Origin: Bolinopsis microptera
Taxonomy: Eukaryota > Ctenophora > Tentaculata > Lobata > Bolinopsidae
Reading direction: 5' to 3'
Assembly (NCBI RefSeq): GCF_026151205.1
Contig: NC_087072.1
Location: 10,764,169-10,828,168, forward strand
Length of the DNA: 64,000 nucleotides
The translations under genes were made by a program, and so were the position numbers. The notes beneath the pieces were generated by a model that saw only the letters and a program-made list of their open reading frames with translations, did not search any database and was not told where the DNA came from. Positions 35,301 to 50,300 of this stretch are shown piece by piece. Position 1 is the stretch's first letter. Every line of letters starts with the position of its first letter.

Positions 35301-38300
35301 TATTATTATTTCAAATAACTAAACACCACCAACAATGACAACATATGTGGTGAACAAAATCTTCCTAGTTAACAATAATCTCCATGGCTTGTTTATCTTG
35401 AGATAAAATAAGTAGTTTTGTAATGATAATTATTTTTAACTTGAAGAATCTGACATAAAATAAGAAACTTAAAACTTGAATGATATATCTGATTCAGTCG
35501 GAACATTTTTATCTGAGTCCCCAAGTGCTTGGTGTCCAAGTTAAGTATCCTCGTGCAATTACAAAATTTAATCAAGATAAAAAACCAATATTAAAAACAG
35601 CACGCGCGCGCAGTATATTCACAGCACAGATATACTTCACGTCAATAGATAAGATAAGATAAGAAATAGTGTAAGAGTTTGATACGTTAACCTAACTCCA
35701 CCGCCGGTGGTAGCCTCGCCTTGTTTGTCTTTAACAGCGTTTATCTCAGGACATGTGCTGCCCTCGGCGAGGACCCACTTTCCACTGGGGGCACACTCCA
35801 ATGTAATATACTCACTTCCACACTTCACACTTGCAGTATCGTACACTGAGATCTTACTGGTCAGCCTACGCTTGGTGTACTTATCAAATTTGATCTCCAG
35901 TTCTTGTTGGGTCTCCAAGTCTACGCACGAAGCGTTGTAATGCTTGCACACAAATGGTAGCTGCAGGTTAAAATCCCCACCAATCCAGTGTCCTGATTTG
36001 GCGGCGTCCATGAAGGCGTAATCTCGTTCAGCCTCCGAGTTATCTGGCTCGTTTTTCCACCAAAAACTGAACTTGTCAGACACCTCGCCAGACAGCCACC
36101 TCCAAACTCCCTCTGTTGTCTCGTCCGTCAGGCCTATCCAGGCTCTAGTCTCGTTCGTTGTGTCCTTGTTTGCCATCAAAATGTCAAACACAAGATCATT
36201 CTCCTTGTAGTTCAGAATGGTGGCAAGATGGGCGTCAGTTCGCCACTCCTGACACGTTCTGTCCGCCTCAGCGGCGTTCTTAGCATCGCTAAAGTACTGG
36301 TAATCCTTCACTGTGTTCGGATCGTAGGAATCTGTCGCAAATGCACTGTCGTTATCGTAACCTTCGTCCTCTACCCCTTGACTGGTGTACACAAACACAT
36401 CCGTAGTGGCTTGTTTGAAAGTTCTGGAATTATAAGCCAGACACTGGTACACACCATGGTCATCGTTAGTAGGGAAATCAAACACCAGCTTCTGGACGCT
36501 GATTCCGTTCTCCGAGGAGCTGAATATCCTGATCCTTTCTCCCTTGTCTGCGATACCTTGTGTGTTCTGGTACCAGCCCATGTAGGTCTCTGGGTTCTGG
36601 GATGTGTTCACTTCGCATGTCAGGGTAAAGCTGGTGTAGCGGTTGGGTAACACTTTCACGGGGTCTGAGATACTCTCAAAGTTAACTGCGTAGGAGCTGG
36701 GCTCTTTTGACATGGCTATTATCTTGGTGACGTGGTCGAAGGAGTTGGTAGCGACACATTGGTAGTCCCCAAAGTCACTGTCCTGCAGGTTGTATATCCT
36801 CAACCTTCTGCCTCCTTGGTCGACACACTTTGACTCGGTACACCCTGATATCTCAGGCTGCTCCTCCCCTATGGCTGCCACTTTGTACCACTTAATGTCA
36901 GGAGCAGGGAACCCGTACCCTGCACAGTACATCACTCCCTCTTCTCCCTTCTTTTTCTTTTCACCGAAGTTGGCAGTTTCTTTGACTTTAGGAGCTCCGC
37001 TGACGGTGTTTTGTGATCCCGTGATGATGACAGTCCTCTCCGCCAGGGTCACTGTTTTGTCAAGTTCTGAGGAGGCTCCCTTACAGGTGTACTTGCCAGC
37101 GTGATCAGCCTGGACGTTCTGGATGTACAGAGAACCGAAGTCTGGAGATTTCTCGTTCCTGTTCATGAAATAGTCGGCGTTCTCGAATTCAACCACTTTG
37201 TCTCCAAAGTACCACTTTATCTCCGGAGTTGGATCAGCGTAGATCTCCGCACATTTAATCTCAAATAAGGGGTTACTTAGTGTAACTCTATCATCAGTAA
37301 CGATGGTATCCTTAGTTGTAAAGTGTTTCACTCTGATCTCTCCTACTCCACTGATCATAAGAAAGTCAGAGGAAGCGACCGCTTTGCACTGATAGAAGCC
37401 TGCCTCCTCCGGGGTGATCTCCTTGAAAACCAGCTCGCTAGTTCCTGTCATGTAGAGGTTCTTCTCGGCCGTGCCGTCTCCTTGAGGCAGCTCATCCAGC
37501 TTGTACCAGATGTACTGGATAGTGTACTTGTTGGAGACTAGGCAGCTGATCGTTACTGAGTCCCCGGCTATCACCGTCAGATCCTCCGGTTCCTTGGTGA
37601 ACTTGAACTGGGCGGAGGGCTCATCCATGTACTTTTTTGTGGCCTGCCGACACTCTTTCGACAGAGGATCCACACAGACATCGCTGGTGTCCTCCAGTTT
37701 GATTTTATCTGCAGGGCACACACAGCGACCAATGGTCCTGGTCGGACAGAGTTCCTTGTCAGGGTAAAAGTGAGCCGTGCAGGTAGCGATGCAGATACTG
37801 GCCTTATCCTGCCATATCAAGTCACCTGTACAGGACTCGCCACTGACGTAATGGACAGAGATTAGGAGAACTGTGATCACTTCCAACGCTTTCATTTCCT
37901 GTGTGGGATAGAGGTTAATCAAACAAAAACTTCATTTTCGGGCATATACATAGTATAGAGTTAATCTAATAAATTTTAGGCGACACATGTAATGGATGTG
38001 AGAATTTCTATTTTTAGTCCAACTCTAATCTGGATATTAGAAATCGCTAAAGCAAGGAAGAAAAAAGATGGTTCACTCCAAAAGATCAGCTCCCTGGCAT
38101 GCATCTTATAAACTTTAAAGGCTGTTGACAACATTTTAGACCGATTAGCGCGGGAAATATAAATACGGGAAAATTGGACAAGCCAACAGGATAACCGACC
38201 ACTTGAGAACACATGAACTATATCATTCTTAAGAGTAACTCCTGGTAGGACACACATTCATCGGCACATTATCAAATCAGCGTGTTAAAACCCCTGCTAA

Positions 38301-41300
38301 CTAATTACAGTATCGGCTACTTCAGGTAAAACCTAGGCAGCAGCCTGGACTTGCTACTTCATTGGTAATGCGATATGTCGGGCAGTGGATTAAATTTAGT
38401 CAACAACCTACAATCTCGTTAACCAAACGGCCTTGTTACTTCCACCTCCTTGAAGTGTTGGGGGTAGTGAGCAGCGAGCACGCATCAACGTGTTACAACT
38501 AGAAAGGCTGTAAAAGTAATCTCATGTACCCACCACAGTACTGCAGAAAGCACTGTGTGGTGGGAGCGCTGATCTAGTTATAACAATATATAAGCTATAA
38601 GATTGCCATTAGAACAGTGAATTCGAGCATTTCTGTGCGGAATTTGAGAGCTGCTCCTGGTCGCTGGCACCTTCAAGGCAGCTAACTGTAGACCTTGGAG
38701 ATTGTTGTAGACTATGTAATTAAGCAAACTGCGAGACTGTTGGCATGAAATGGGATAATACATTTAGTGCTGACTATATAAACCAGATAAACTATATAGT
38801 ATATAACATAGAGGCCCTTATTAGTAAATGAGGTAAGTACTCAATAAGAGTAAAGTACTCAATTCCAAGTTATTGTTTAGGCAAAAGGAACCAGATGTTT
38901 GACGCCAAAAAGAGGGGATTAGATCCAATATTGAACTGTGTGATGAGTTAAGCAAAGCAACTAGCTATTTCAATCTTCAAGTAGTCTTGAATTTCAGTAG
39001 TACAGCTGATCGAAGTCGCCATTGTGGCGTTTGTGCGAAAACACTAAACAATGTTCAGTAAACACTAAGCATAACAATTAATTCCCGGAATAGTTTTGCT
39101 AAATACACCTTATAAACAAACAAATGATCAGCCAATGTACCATTTATAGACCTGCCAGCAAATCCAATAAGCCATTAGACTATTTTAGGATGTTTAGTAA
39201 CAACTCGCTTAATGGCTTGCCTACCGCGAATAGTACAGTGCAAGAAAAAGCTCATTTCTGTGTTACAAGTTTTAACAAAAGATCACAAGATCTCTTTACA
39301 CACTAATGCGAATTTTGATGAGCCTTTGTCGTTCAAAACAACCGTCAGAATTACTGAAACTATTAAGAGCAGATAGTAAACAATACGAGACATCGCGTCA
39401 GCATTATAGAAGGGAGACGATCAAGAAGGGAAATATGACGTTACAAGAAGGGAAATATGACGTTACAAGAAGGGAAATATGACGTTACAAGAAGGGAAAT
39501 ATGACGTTACAAGAAATGGGCGTGCTCAGGGAGTGACCCTTGCAATCGTCCAGCACAGGAACCTGAACCCTGAGCTGACTTGATTTGCTTAGACGAGCAC
39601 AGGTCCCTTCACAGGGTACCTCTACACAGAGCCTGGTAATCCGCCCCTGATCCTGCATTCTATAGATTCCTAAGAACTCGCTACTTCAACTTCCTTCAGG
39701 ACCCACAAATATGTTCCAAATATGATCTTGAGTAACACTAAGTAAGGTACACTATGCAAAAGTTACACTGCATAATCAAACTACAGGCTACAGCTTCTGA
39801 ACTTCGTGACAGGACATGAGAACACGGCACGTTGTAAAGTGCGAGGTTACGCGCTGTAATTTGCATCTCAATGCGGCCACATTATTATACTGCCAAGTAG
39901 AGGGAGGGAGGATCTCGGCCCAATTAGACACAAGAATGAAAGAAAAGCATTGCATCAGATACAACCGGACAATGTTACAGACCACGCTTTTGGATGAGTC
40001 ATATTGTTGACGCCAGCGCCCAGCTGGATAATCAGCAACCTTCAACGTTCTTCGGAGCTTTTTTATTGAATTAATTAGTTTTCTTAGATGGTAAGGACTT
40101 CAACAAGCAAAGAAAAGACACCGCGATTTTCTCAAAAGCTCAAAGCCAACATCAAGTATAAAGACTGAGTCTAACGGCCGATAGTGCACTGCAAATAAAT
40201 AGATAGATGGTAAATAGAGGAAATAACAAACAAGCTAAACAAACGGCCTATACACACTGAATAAGAGTGATTATAAGCGGCAGTATATTTGCTGAGTACC
40301 GTTGTGGCGGGCTTAGTTAAACAGGGCTATTAGGAGAGACGTGGCCCCCCGCAACGAGCTACCGATAGAGTGTATAAAGCCGGAGTCAAAGAGCTGTGTA
40401 ACTGTGGGAATTGGACACTGTGGACTCTCAGCGATCGGAAGTTTTACTGATCCAAGGCTAGAAGCCCCCTTGGGGTTTTAGGTCTAACTTGGTGTAACAG
40501 CAAGGTCAAAGATGCATGGCTTTGCAATGGCTCATGTCTAAAAGGTTGATGGGTAATTACCTCCAGTATAACCCCTCTAACAATAGTATCATCACTCTTG
40601 ATACCCACATTATACAATAGCCCCCCGAATTAGAATCATGTGACTACCCCCGCAAAGAAGAAGAAAAAAGAGTCGATCTCTCCGAGAACATGGGTAATCT
40701 ATCATGAGGGTTAATATAACACGGGGGAGCGAGGGAAGCGTTAGCTCTCTTATATCAGCTAACACGAGACACCCGTTTAGAAGCTCTCTCTCCCTCCCTG
40801 GTTCTCGTAGTGACAGCTGAGGTGTATGGAGAGAGGGAGATCATGACTACCGAGAACCGAATCATTTAGAGTAGTGCTACCTAAAGGAGTATAATGAACC
40901 TGATTTTGACAACTCTCAGTAGTTGAGTATTGTGCTTGTTCAGTACCAGGGAATAAATTGAAATTTAAAGATCCATGTCTTAGGTTGATCTTCTACTGCT
41001 GGACTAGGAACAAGGAATCGAGCCTTCAAAAATAACTTTTCAGACTAGATAATCCTTCAGAGACATGGTTACTACCAAACTGGTAACTATTAAACTGGTA
41101 ACTACCAAACTGGTAACTATCAAATTGGCAACTACAAAATTAGGAAATCGGGGTTTTACTGTATCAAACTGGAAACTATCACACTGGTAGGCACCTATGA
41201 AACTGAGCGAATGTAACAAAAGTGAGGCAGCAGCTATAGATCTACAAGAGTCAAGACAACAACTAGATAAACTAGCGGAGGTCTCAATACAGGAGAGCTA

Positions 41301-44300
41301 TGTCATTGGTCGTGTACAGTACAGGAGCAAACCATTGTTTGGGAGCTTTATTATATTAAACTCAATGAGGGTACTATTCTCACATCTAGTGTGTGTGTGT
41401 GTGTGTTGGCTCACACTCAAGGTTCAACATTCGCGCTCTCAACGTACAACACTAACAGTGTGTCTAACACTAGTGTGTGTAGAGCGTATAATCGATTTGA
41501 TGATAATTGGTAGAAGGGTCTTTTGTCGCATCTGTCCTCCCCTTAATTTTGGACCTAAGAGAGCCTTTATATCCATGAATCAGTTCAGCAAGGTAAGATG
41601 GATTAGTCGGGTAATTACTAATTATTTGAATAATTATGAGTTTTATTCGCCATGAGGGAGACGTTATGTTCAACTGTTGCAAGCATTAAGATCATTGCCA
41701 GAACCAATTGGAAGTGTGGTAAAAACTCCATATTATGGTGTGGTTAAGGTACATTTCAGGCTGTTCATTCGGCATCAATTCAACAGCGAAATATGAGAGA
41801 AATTTGCTATAAAACGAACGACTGCAGCTCTTTGACGTGCGAATATATCATCGCTATGTAATCGAAACTATTTTGCCAGTGACATGCATACAATCAACCA
41901 TTTATACTTATTACCTTTCGTTACTGAATTCATGCGAAATTCGTGAGAGATTTTTAATCTGAGTCAAGCAAACATTTATTACAAATATGATCAGCAAAGC
42001 GTTACATTTGGCAAGGAAGTCCTAGGGCAATACTCCACAAAATTCCTCTTTGAGGACAAGAAATCAAGTAGTAACCTACGTCAAAGAATCCTATTACAAT
42101 CCTCAATTTGTCCAGAGAAATATGTATAGATTCTAGCAGCTGACAGACAGTAAATACACAAAACATCGAGTTTAAACCACACCCGGCCAACCGTTACAGG
42201 ATACGTTAACAACCGCAACCTACAAAATACATCTACAAATGATACGAATTAACAACCGCATGGTACCCCATGAGAGGAGCTATTTAGGGGGCTCTTGCCA
42301 CAAAGATATAGTACATCTCGGGGGAATGTAGAGTCCTGGGGGCTTTGTCAATGCAAATAAGGTAAAGTAACCCCACTTTTAAGATTACGAGCCATGACAA
42401 AGATTCCGGTTTTCAATATATTTTAATTGTTCGATCAAAATGATATGCAATTTTGCCTTACAACGACTAATGGGTTTTGACCGGCTTACAGACGAAGAGG
42501 TTATATCGATGAAATATCCAAATTTTATGCCATTAAAAGGTAACAGCAGCATTAAACAGCAAGAGTTACATATAAGATCACCAAATCAGTGATCTCACCG
42601 CTGGGATGTGATACACTGGCAACGGGAGTGGATGACATATTGCATTTGAAACAATGTTCAGGCAGGAAATGTGAAGCTCTCCCTTAGCCGTCTCAATGCA
42701 TTGTACTGACAGTTTTGGGCAAAATTTTAAGCCGTTCACAGTTAAACAAATAAAGTTTGAAAATTGTTAATTTTACAACGAGACGGTAAATCTAGAAACT
42801 GATTTCGTCGCTGTCATCTGGAATGAGATTCAGGTCTTTAACTGTCCCACGACATCTTCGAACACTTAACAATAACGGAAAAGTCACGTGAATCTGCCAA
42901 GTTAATGTCCGCATGATGTCACTGCGACACGGGACAAGTTCCATTTTCAAGAGATGTGTGTAGCATTAGAACATTAGCTCTCCATTAAGGAGATACAGTC
43001 CCCGCGGAGCAGGCCTCTGTACATTCCATTGTTTCATAATACCTAGTAACAATTGATGTTGCAATGCTAACTGGGGGCAGCAAGGGCGGCAACAGGCTGT
43101 ATTTGTCATAATACCACTAACAAGACAATGGGTATGTAAACTAGTGCAATTTGTACGAGCAGTGCAATTTGTATGAGATTTCAAAACATAGCCCTGACAG
43201 AGAGAAGGCGGTGTAGTGTCAGTGTCACAGTGTCTACTCCACTGCCACACAGCACCAACGAACAAACATAAAGCAGATATGCAGGTATTATAATACTGGG
43301 ACTCAATAACCAGGTACCGGGTAAGACGACCGTCCTTAGCCAGTAAGGACCCCTCGAGCAGAGTGAAATAATACACTCGTTAGCCACAAAGTACCTATAA
43401 TACTCTAAACAAACATCACCGTGAGGTTACCCTATCACTGGTGACTGGAAGATGATAAATTTACCTGGACCTTATGAAAACAGCTGTAACGGAAGAGCTC
43501 TCAAGACTGTTTAAACTTCACGGTACATGTTGGAAATGTAGTGACAAGTGCTGTCTGGAAAACACTAAAATAAACATCGTGTACTGAACTAGACATATAC
43601 GTAATAGTGCATCTGACAATCAAGATGTTGTGGAGATGATATTGGTCGGGATAAAATTAAGTTTTGTGATGACTGATGATGCAACGAAATGAAATCATTT
43701 CCATACAGCAGGAGTGAAGTGGTCGGATCTGGGAATATCACGTGAAGCCTCTGGTCGCTGAACCATGTAATTCTCTAATCAAGAAAACTAGTTACACGGT
43801 TTAAAACAAAACCGCAATGAAAGCTGAGACTCTACAATATCTACACAAAACACACACTACCGTGAAGAGAGAGTGTACACCTGGGGAGAGGGGAGAGAGC
43901 AGATCAAAAAGGGGCCGGGCTCGAACAATGAGCTTCCTGAATCAGCTCGATAAAACAATGTGAACAGTTATAAGGGGGTATATTAGACCATCTCTCTCAG
44001 GTATACCTTGCTAACTAAGTGTATCAACTAGTGACACAACACCCCCTCCGGCTGAAACCCCCTATCTAGAGCATATACGTAATGACTATTACATAATCCA
44101 GTTCGTTCGTTCTATGAGATACATCTTATTATTCATCAACCACCATTACCATGAGGCGTGAGTGGCCAATTCAATACATGGTAAATGACTAGTAGAAAAA
44201 TATTGCACTTAACTGAACTCTGCAAAATAGTTAAGAATTTAATGAAAAGTTGGCCGTTCTTAAAAGCGCAAACTGTTGGGAGTTTTAATCAGCTATTGTC

Positions 44301-47300
44301 TACAACAAGCACGACGATTCGTTAAAGACAAAAAGACTAACATATCTCTATTTCACTGTTATTGAAATGGTTAGATTGGTATTTAGTACGCAAGATTTAT
44401 CGGACGAAGCTGTTTATTCTAATCTGGAAGGTCGAGACTTAGAGACGTTTCCCTTTGATGAGCAATGAATAAGTACAGTGCAAGAAGAGATGTCATCTTA
44501 TAAACAGCCATAAGACAGACTAAAACGTCATGTTACATGTAAGTGTTACTTCTAATAAGAAAAACAACATCTCCTCCTGGATGTTGCACCACTACCCCCA
44601 CCAAGGTAGTGTTACTCGGTACATATTTAAATACAATCTACATAGCAAATACTTGACGGCTTCCTTCACATGTTATTCATGCGGGGGCTCCTGTGGATTG
44701 CGAAGAGTCTTCGCAATCCACAGTCTTCGGAAGACTAATGTGTTGACATAACACAAGATATTCGAATGATGCAGAAAACTGTAAACTTGCCAACTGGTAA
44801 AGACTTCGGTAAAAACCTGAGTATTTTTTACGATTCTGCTAAAAATTTGAAAACTTCTGAAGGCTTTGGTAAAAACTTAAAAACTTCTAAGCTAGACTCG
44901 ATCAAGCTCTAAGCTAGACTCGATCAAGCTCTAAGCTAGACTCAATCAAGCTCTCTAGACAGCAAATAGTAAAACAAACCATCGTATCAAATTGCGTAAA
45001 CTTACAGAGAAGAATGAACTGTGTGAAGCTATTACGCCATTATATTTTTACAGGTAAGTGTTTTAAGCGCCACCTCAATTGCGATAATCACTGCTATTAT
45101 GTGCTAAGTAGCTATTTAGCAGTCCACACCCTTGAAAATATAAACTCTGCTGTTCAGTAGATCGCTGCAGTAGATTGAAGCTGTCGCAAATAGACATTGT
45201 GATCCTCCGCCCTTGTGCTTGGCAGTGTATTTGAGTAGTTGGTGAACACAACTTTAAACTCTAACAGAGATTACAGTAAAATTGAAGAGCCGTACATGAT
45301 GACTAAACATCGTCTTACTAATAGCGTAATGGCTGTGTGTTTATGAAAACGATGGAAATTTGTTTGGTTCATACCTGGGGGACGCCGCTAGTCACGTAGT
45401 CGTAATTACCTCTTCTTCTCTTCTTTCTCTTTGTTTCTTTGGATTGCGTTATTAAGATTGTGATCTCGCCGCGTCAGACGTCCTCTAATAATTTCAAAAT
45501 ATAGTAGTGTTCACAGAAAGTGATTTGCTCCAAAGTGATTTGCTCCAAAATTGGTTCCAAAATTACTTTTATTTCAAACTTACCGACTCCATCGTCTTCT
45601 CCCATCTTCTTCTCCCATCTAGTGAACTTACCGACTCCATCGTCTTCTCCCATCGTCTTCTCCCATCTAGTGTTTCAGCAGTTACAAGTCTAAATATTCA
45701 TATCTTTGGCAATGATCTTACCTTTGGTAATGGTCGAGTTCATTCTCCATACGATCACCTGAATCAATGGCAAAAACTCATCCGACTTAAGTTCTTAGTT
45801 TAAAACTTAAAGTTAAAAAACGATACCGTAGAATGGTAGCAAGATGTAAACACAGTGCTCGTTCACGGCTACAATTTACGATCAACACTAGAACCTGGCA
45901 ACAAAAGCAACAATTTTAAGTATAAAACTACAGAGATTGTCCAGAAGGGGCAAACAGGTGGTAACACATGTAGATAATACATTACATTATCTATTAGGAG
46001 ACAGTCTGTTACGATCCTGATTACGGCTAATCAGGGGGTTGACATGCTGGTAGCTTGTAAAACATGCTATCTTTCAAGGAGTGGTTAGTAGATCTAACAT
46101 TGTATCGATTAAGGTGGCAAGTAAAACTAACATTGTGTCAATTAGGGTTCAGATCTGTGGTGGCATGTATCAATGCTAATCAAGATTAATACTAATAACA
46201 CGTAAATAGTAAATACTTAATACCTGTTAATGGGAAAACATATAGATACACACGAGTGTCAGCTTGGAACTGGCTGAATTCCAGACAGACAAGTTTCACA
46301 AATAAAGGGCTGAGCCTTGGAGTCGGATCCAAGACGTCCTCAACACAATATTTAAACCACAGGAATGCAGCGGATCGTTAAGTTCGGTAAATATGTAAAA
46401 TAGCTGTAGACACAAGATACAAACGCTAATGGACACCACACGAGGGCTCTACCATAATACAAAGTATACAATCCTGTGATACTGATATAACGTTTTAAGG
46501 AGATCTGGTTCCATTAGGCTAATGTGTACTAATGTGTAGCTGTATCTGTACTTCTCATTGTAGCTACAGAGCTGTCGAATACTATCTACAGCTGGTGTAA
46601 TCGGACAGGTTGCGTTACTAAAATGTAAATGTGCGTGTTTTTACTTATTATATTTTAACATATGTCGCTATGACGTGTACAAATTGGTATTTGGTAAGCT
46701 GAACTTTTTTAAATTCAGGGAAATCGAGGACTGGAAAGACTAGGAGTAGACTTTACATGAAAACAGCCCTTTTTGCGTCGTCGCACAAGCTAACATTTCT
46801 AGGTGCAAGTCACCAGTGGTTGATCAAGCAAGGAGAAACACATTTCGTCTGGATCCAACAAACTTGAAAGTTCAGACTAGAACCCAGCAATATGTTGCTT
46901 GATTCATTCACAGTGAAATGAAGGAAAACATGTTCATATGCGATGCAGCAGATGATGTGGTCGCAGTGGAAGTTAAAGTGAAATTAAACGCTCCCAACAA
47001 GGTGGCTGTTAGTAGACCTCCCGCAAAGATCATCCATCAGAAAGTGAAATATCAGAAAATGAGCAGTATTTGTGATTACTAACTCACTACTGCTCTACTG
47101 ACTTACACAGATCTACATATCAGATGGTATCATGAGCAGTGTATTCGTGATACTGATACACTAGCTCTCATACACTTACAACAGCCGAAATATCAGGGAT
47201 AGTACTACACTACCAAAACTGAGGTTAGAGACACGGGAGATATTTCTGCCATAAAGGGAATTATTTTAGGATCGACTCCTCAGTACCCGTCGGTTTAGGA

Positions 47301-50300
47301 GACCCTCTTACCTGGTGGCACTTAAGTCGCGTTTGAGGTAATACTAATATCTATAATAATACGATTAGCGTGACATTCTCTCTTGGTTGTGCTGTAATCC
47401 TTTAATGGATTCAGGGAACGAAGTGCTCGGATCAAGACAACCTTTCAAAATGTTTATACCATTTAGGGTTAATAGATATTGAACTCACTAAACTGCTGAT
47501 TTGAGTTTAACCCCATCTTTATAACACGAATTTATAGGTGAAACTGTCGCGAAAACTTACACGTAAAAGTAGGTATTAATAAATTTGTCAGTAAGATGAG
47601 TGATTTTATGCTGTAGTTCATTTCAAGCTGAGGGAAATCCAATAAAAATTAGGTAGATGTTTACCCGTCCTTTGTACAAAACAATCGCGTAAAATCAAAA
47701 ATGGCCAACATACAATCACAAAGCTACCACGATCCTTACAATATCGGCTATAACACAGAATAGTGGTGAACAATATTCAAAGCTTGTACACATTACGCAA
47801 TGCCACACGATTAAGAATCTCGTGGCTGTACCCCCGGCCCACTAAGTGGGTATCCACCACACCGTCATGTACCAGTCAAGTCTCTAGCTATCAGATTTGT
47901 GGAAGTTGTAATTACAAGTGGCGTTATGTAGATTATGTAGCCAGTATCGGCTGATCACGATATTCATTATTACCAATAACCATCCTGGTGGAGCCTAGTT
48001 TAAGGTTCTCTACTGCATGGTATCTACTTTAACATATTATAGGGGTTGGTATGTTGCGGGCGCCAGGGAGGCGACATGTTGGGTGGTGGTGACTGGTTAA
48101 TATGACATGACTTGATAGATATCTCAGGTAGTGAAGGGTTAGAGGGGTCACTATCTATCACGCTGTTTTACTGTCAATACTCAAAATCAGTGACTAAGAT
48201 CCATTCTAGACTGGCTATCTAGGTAGCACCTAGTATTACTAGAACGAAAAAGGCTTACCATTGTAATCGTTACCATGGTAATACCCTGACTTTTTATCAC
48301 GTGACATACAGTCACATGATTTTGATTTGATTTGATTTGAAACTTTTACAAAATAGCAAATATACAAATGTACAGCAAATCGAACAAACATATAAAATGG
48401 GCCGAAATGTATAAATGCTATAAAGCGTGGGTCAGTGAAACAAGTACAGAGGACAACTTTTAAAACACGAGGTTTATGGCCGCCCAAAGTCTCAATAACG
48501 TCACCTCCACCTAGTAATAAAATTATGAAATATGAAGTGTGAAACAAATTATGAAATATGAAGTGTGAAACAAATTATGAAATATGAAGTGTGAAACAAT
48601 CAAGAAATAGCTCGTATATAAATTATAAAATTGTCTCTCAAATACAGATAACGTCCGAAAACTATTAAGATACACAATACTCATTCAAATACTGATCAGT
48701 GTCCGAGAGACATGAGTTGCTTCATGGTGGTTTCTTATCACGGCTACAGACTTTCCCGTACCGGATATAGTGGTCGAGATGAGTCTAGTGGAGTGTACAA
48801 AGCGATACGTAGGAAGTCATTATTACATCGCTGGTTTCTTGCACGTGGGGTGGCAGTACTAGTAGCAGGTTAGTTATCGTATGTGTTACTAGTCTAGAAA
48901 GAAAACAATACCATGCTAAACGCCCGATCATCTCAACCGTGCCTTCTCATGATGGTCATTTAGCTATGAACGAAGTTTCGACAGAAATGTGTGTTGATAT
49001 CGGAGTTCAGATTTACGACGATCTGAATCTCAAAATTACTACGTTTTAAGGAGGGCTACCATTTACATCAGCCATGGCAGAACTGGTGACATGGGGTCGT
49101 TCACATATTACGTAATCATTTTTTGGAACATTTTAACCCCCCCCCCCCCCCCTCCGTAATCAGTTTTACACATACCGATGCCCTTCAATGGTTGGAATTC
49201 GTGGATATTGAACATTCCCCAGTACAGAAGAAAGGCTTCAGATCGTTTACCTACGACTTTAACACTCGTCATAGAGGCCTTGAGGTCCGCTATGTCATCA
49301 TGTAGAGAAGATTGGTCTGAAGACTTCTGCCAATGGCTCACACAACTGGTGGAATTAAGCCTCAGATCCTCTGTTGGGGTGGTCGATCAAAATTGGTTCA
49401 TACAGCTCATTGGTATCCCTACGGGTGGATCACCATGTGTCCAAATCGCAAACATAGCAGTCTACTCCCTAATGAACAAATGTGTTTATAGTAACCCAGA
49501 GCTCATGAAGAAGATCGTATCAACCAGGCGTTACATTGACGACGGAGCAGGTTTGTTTGAGGGAACTACAGATGAGTTCAACATTTGGATTGCAGATGTC
49601 AACAAAGCACTCCTCCCCGGCCCCATGGCCTAATCATTGATGAGTACCAAATAGAAGATCCTGGTAAATACGTATCTTTCCTTGACATAATGTTCACTTT
49701 CGAAACGGATTTGTTCATATAAAGAAAACGGACTCTCGTTCATACTTACACTTTAAAAGCTCTCGCCCAAACCATATCTATTCCGGTATCGTGTACTCTC
49801 AATGCCTTAGACTCAGAAGGATCATCAACTGCCAAGAACGCTTCAAAGAACACCTCGCCAACCTCAAAAAAGCCTTCCTTGCTGCGTGTTACCCTAGGAA
49901 AATGGTTGAGAACATTAGTAATAAGGTTCTCAATTCAACAAGATCACTGTTACGCAAAGTTCAGACTCCTGAATCCTGATGACCAGACATCTTTACACCT
50001 TCTAATCAGGGTCATATCTACTTATGGTAGTGATGATGATCTGGTGTCTGTGACTAAGAAGTATGAAGAACACCTCTCAAGAACAAGGAGTTTCAGTGAA
50101 AGTGACACTGTTGAAACATCCCAAGAGACCTCCTCAACAGCTTCCACGCCTAGGAAGAAAATATTCAGTTACACCAAGAAGACAGGGCCAAGCCTAAAAT
50201 TTCGCCTCGTCAAATTGAAAGAACTTGCTTTAGGAGCTAAACATGGTCCAACCAGCAAATGCCATATGCCAAGATGCAAATGCTGCGAACTTGTCAAAGG

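Larger units (their letters stand above)
37896..49092. other. Long noncoding stretch (11 kb) with small repeats
   Basis: Within the proposed 32-kb intron. No exon, RNA gene or large transposon is recognised; open frames such as those at 41197-41655 and 42966-43376 show no domain and biased cysteine or threonine runs. Short tandem repeats are listed separately. A (GT)n run lies near 41391-41406. The first few hundred bases are the upstream region of Ig gene B. Confidence 0.45.

Noticed and set aside
41197-41655. Plus-strand open frame of 152 codons
   Set aside because: It includes a (GT)n-encoded VCVCVCW run and has no recognisable domain or splice context.
42966-43376. Minus-strand open frame of 136 codons with many cysteines
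   Set aside because: No domain, signal peptide or splice support, and it lies in a noncoding stretch.
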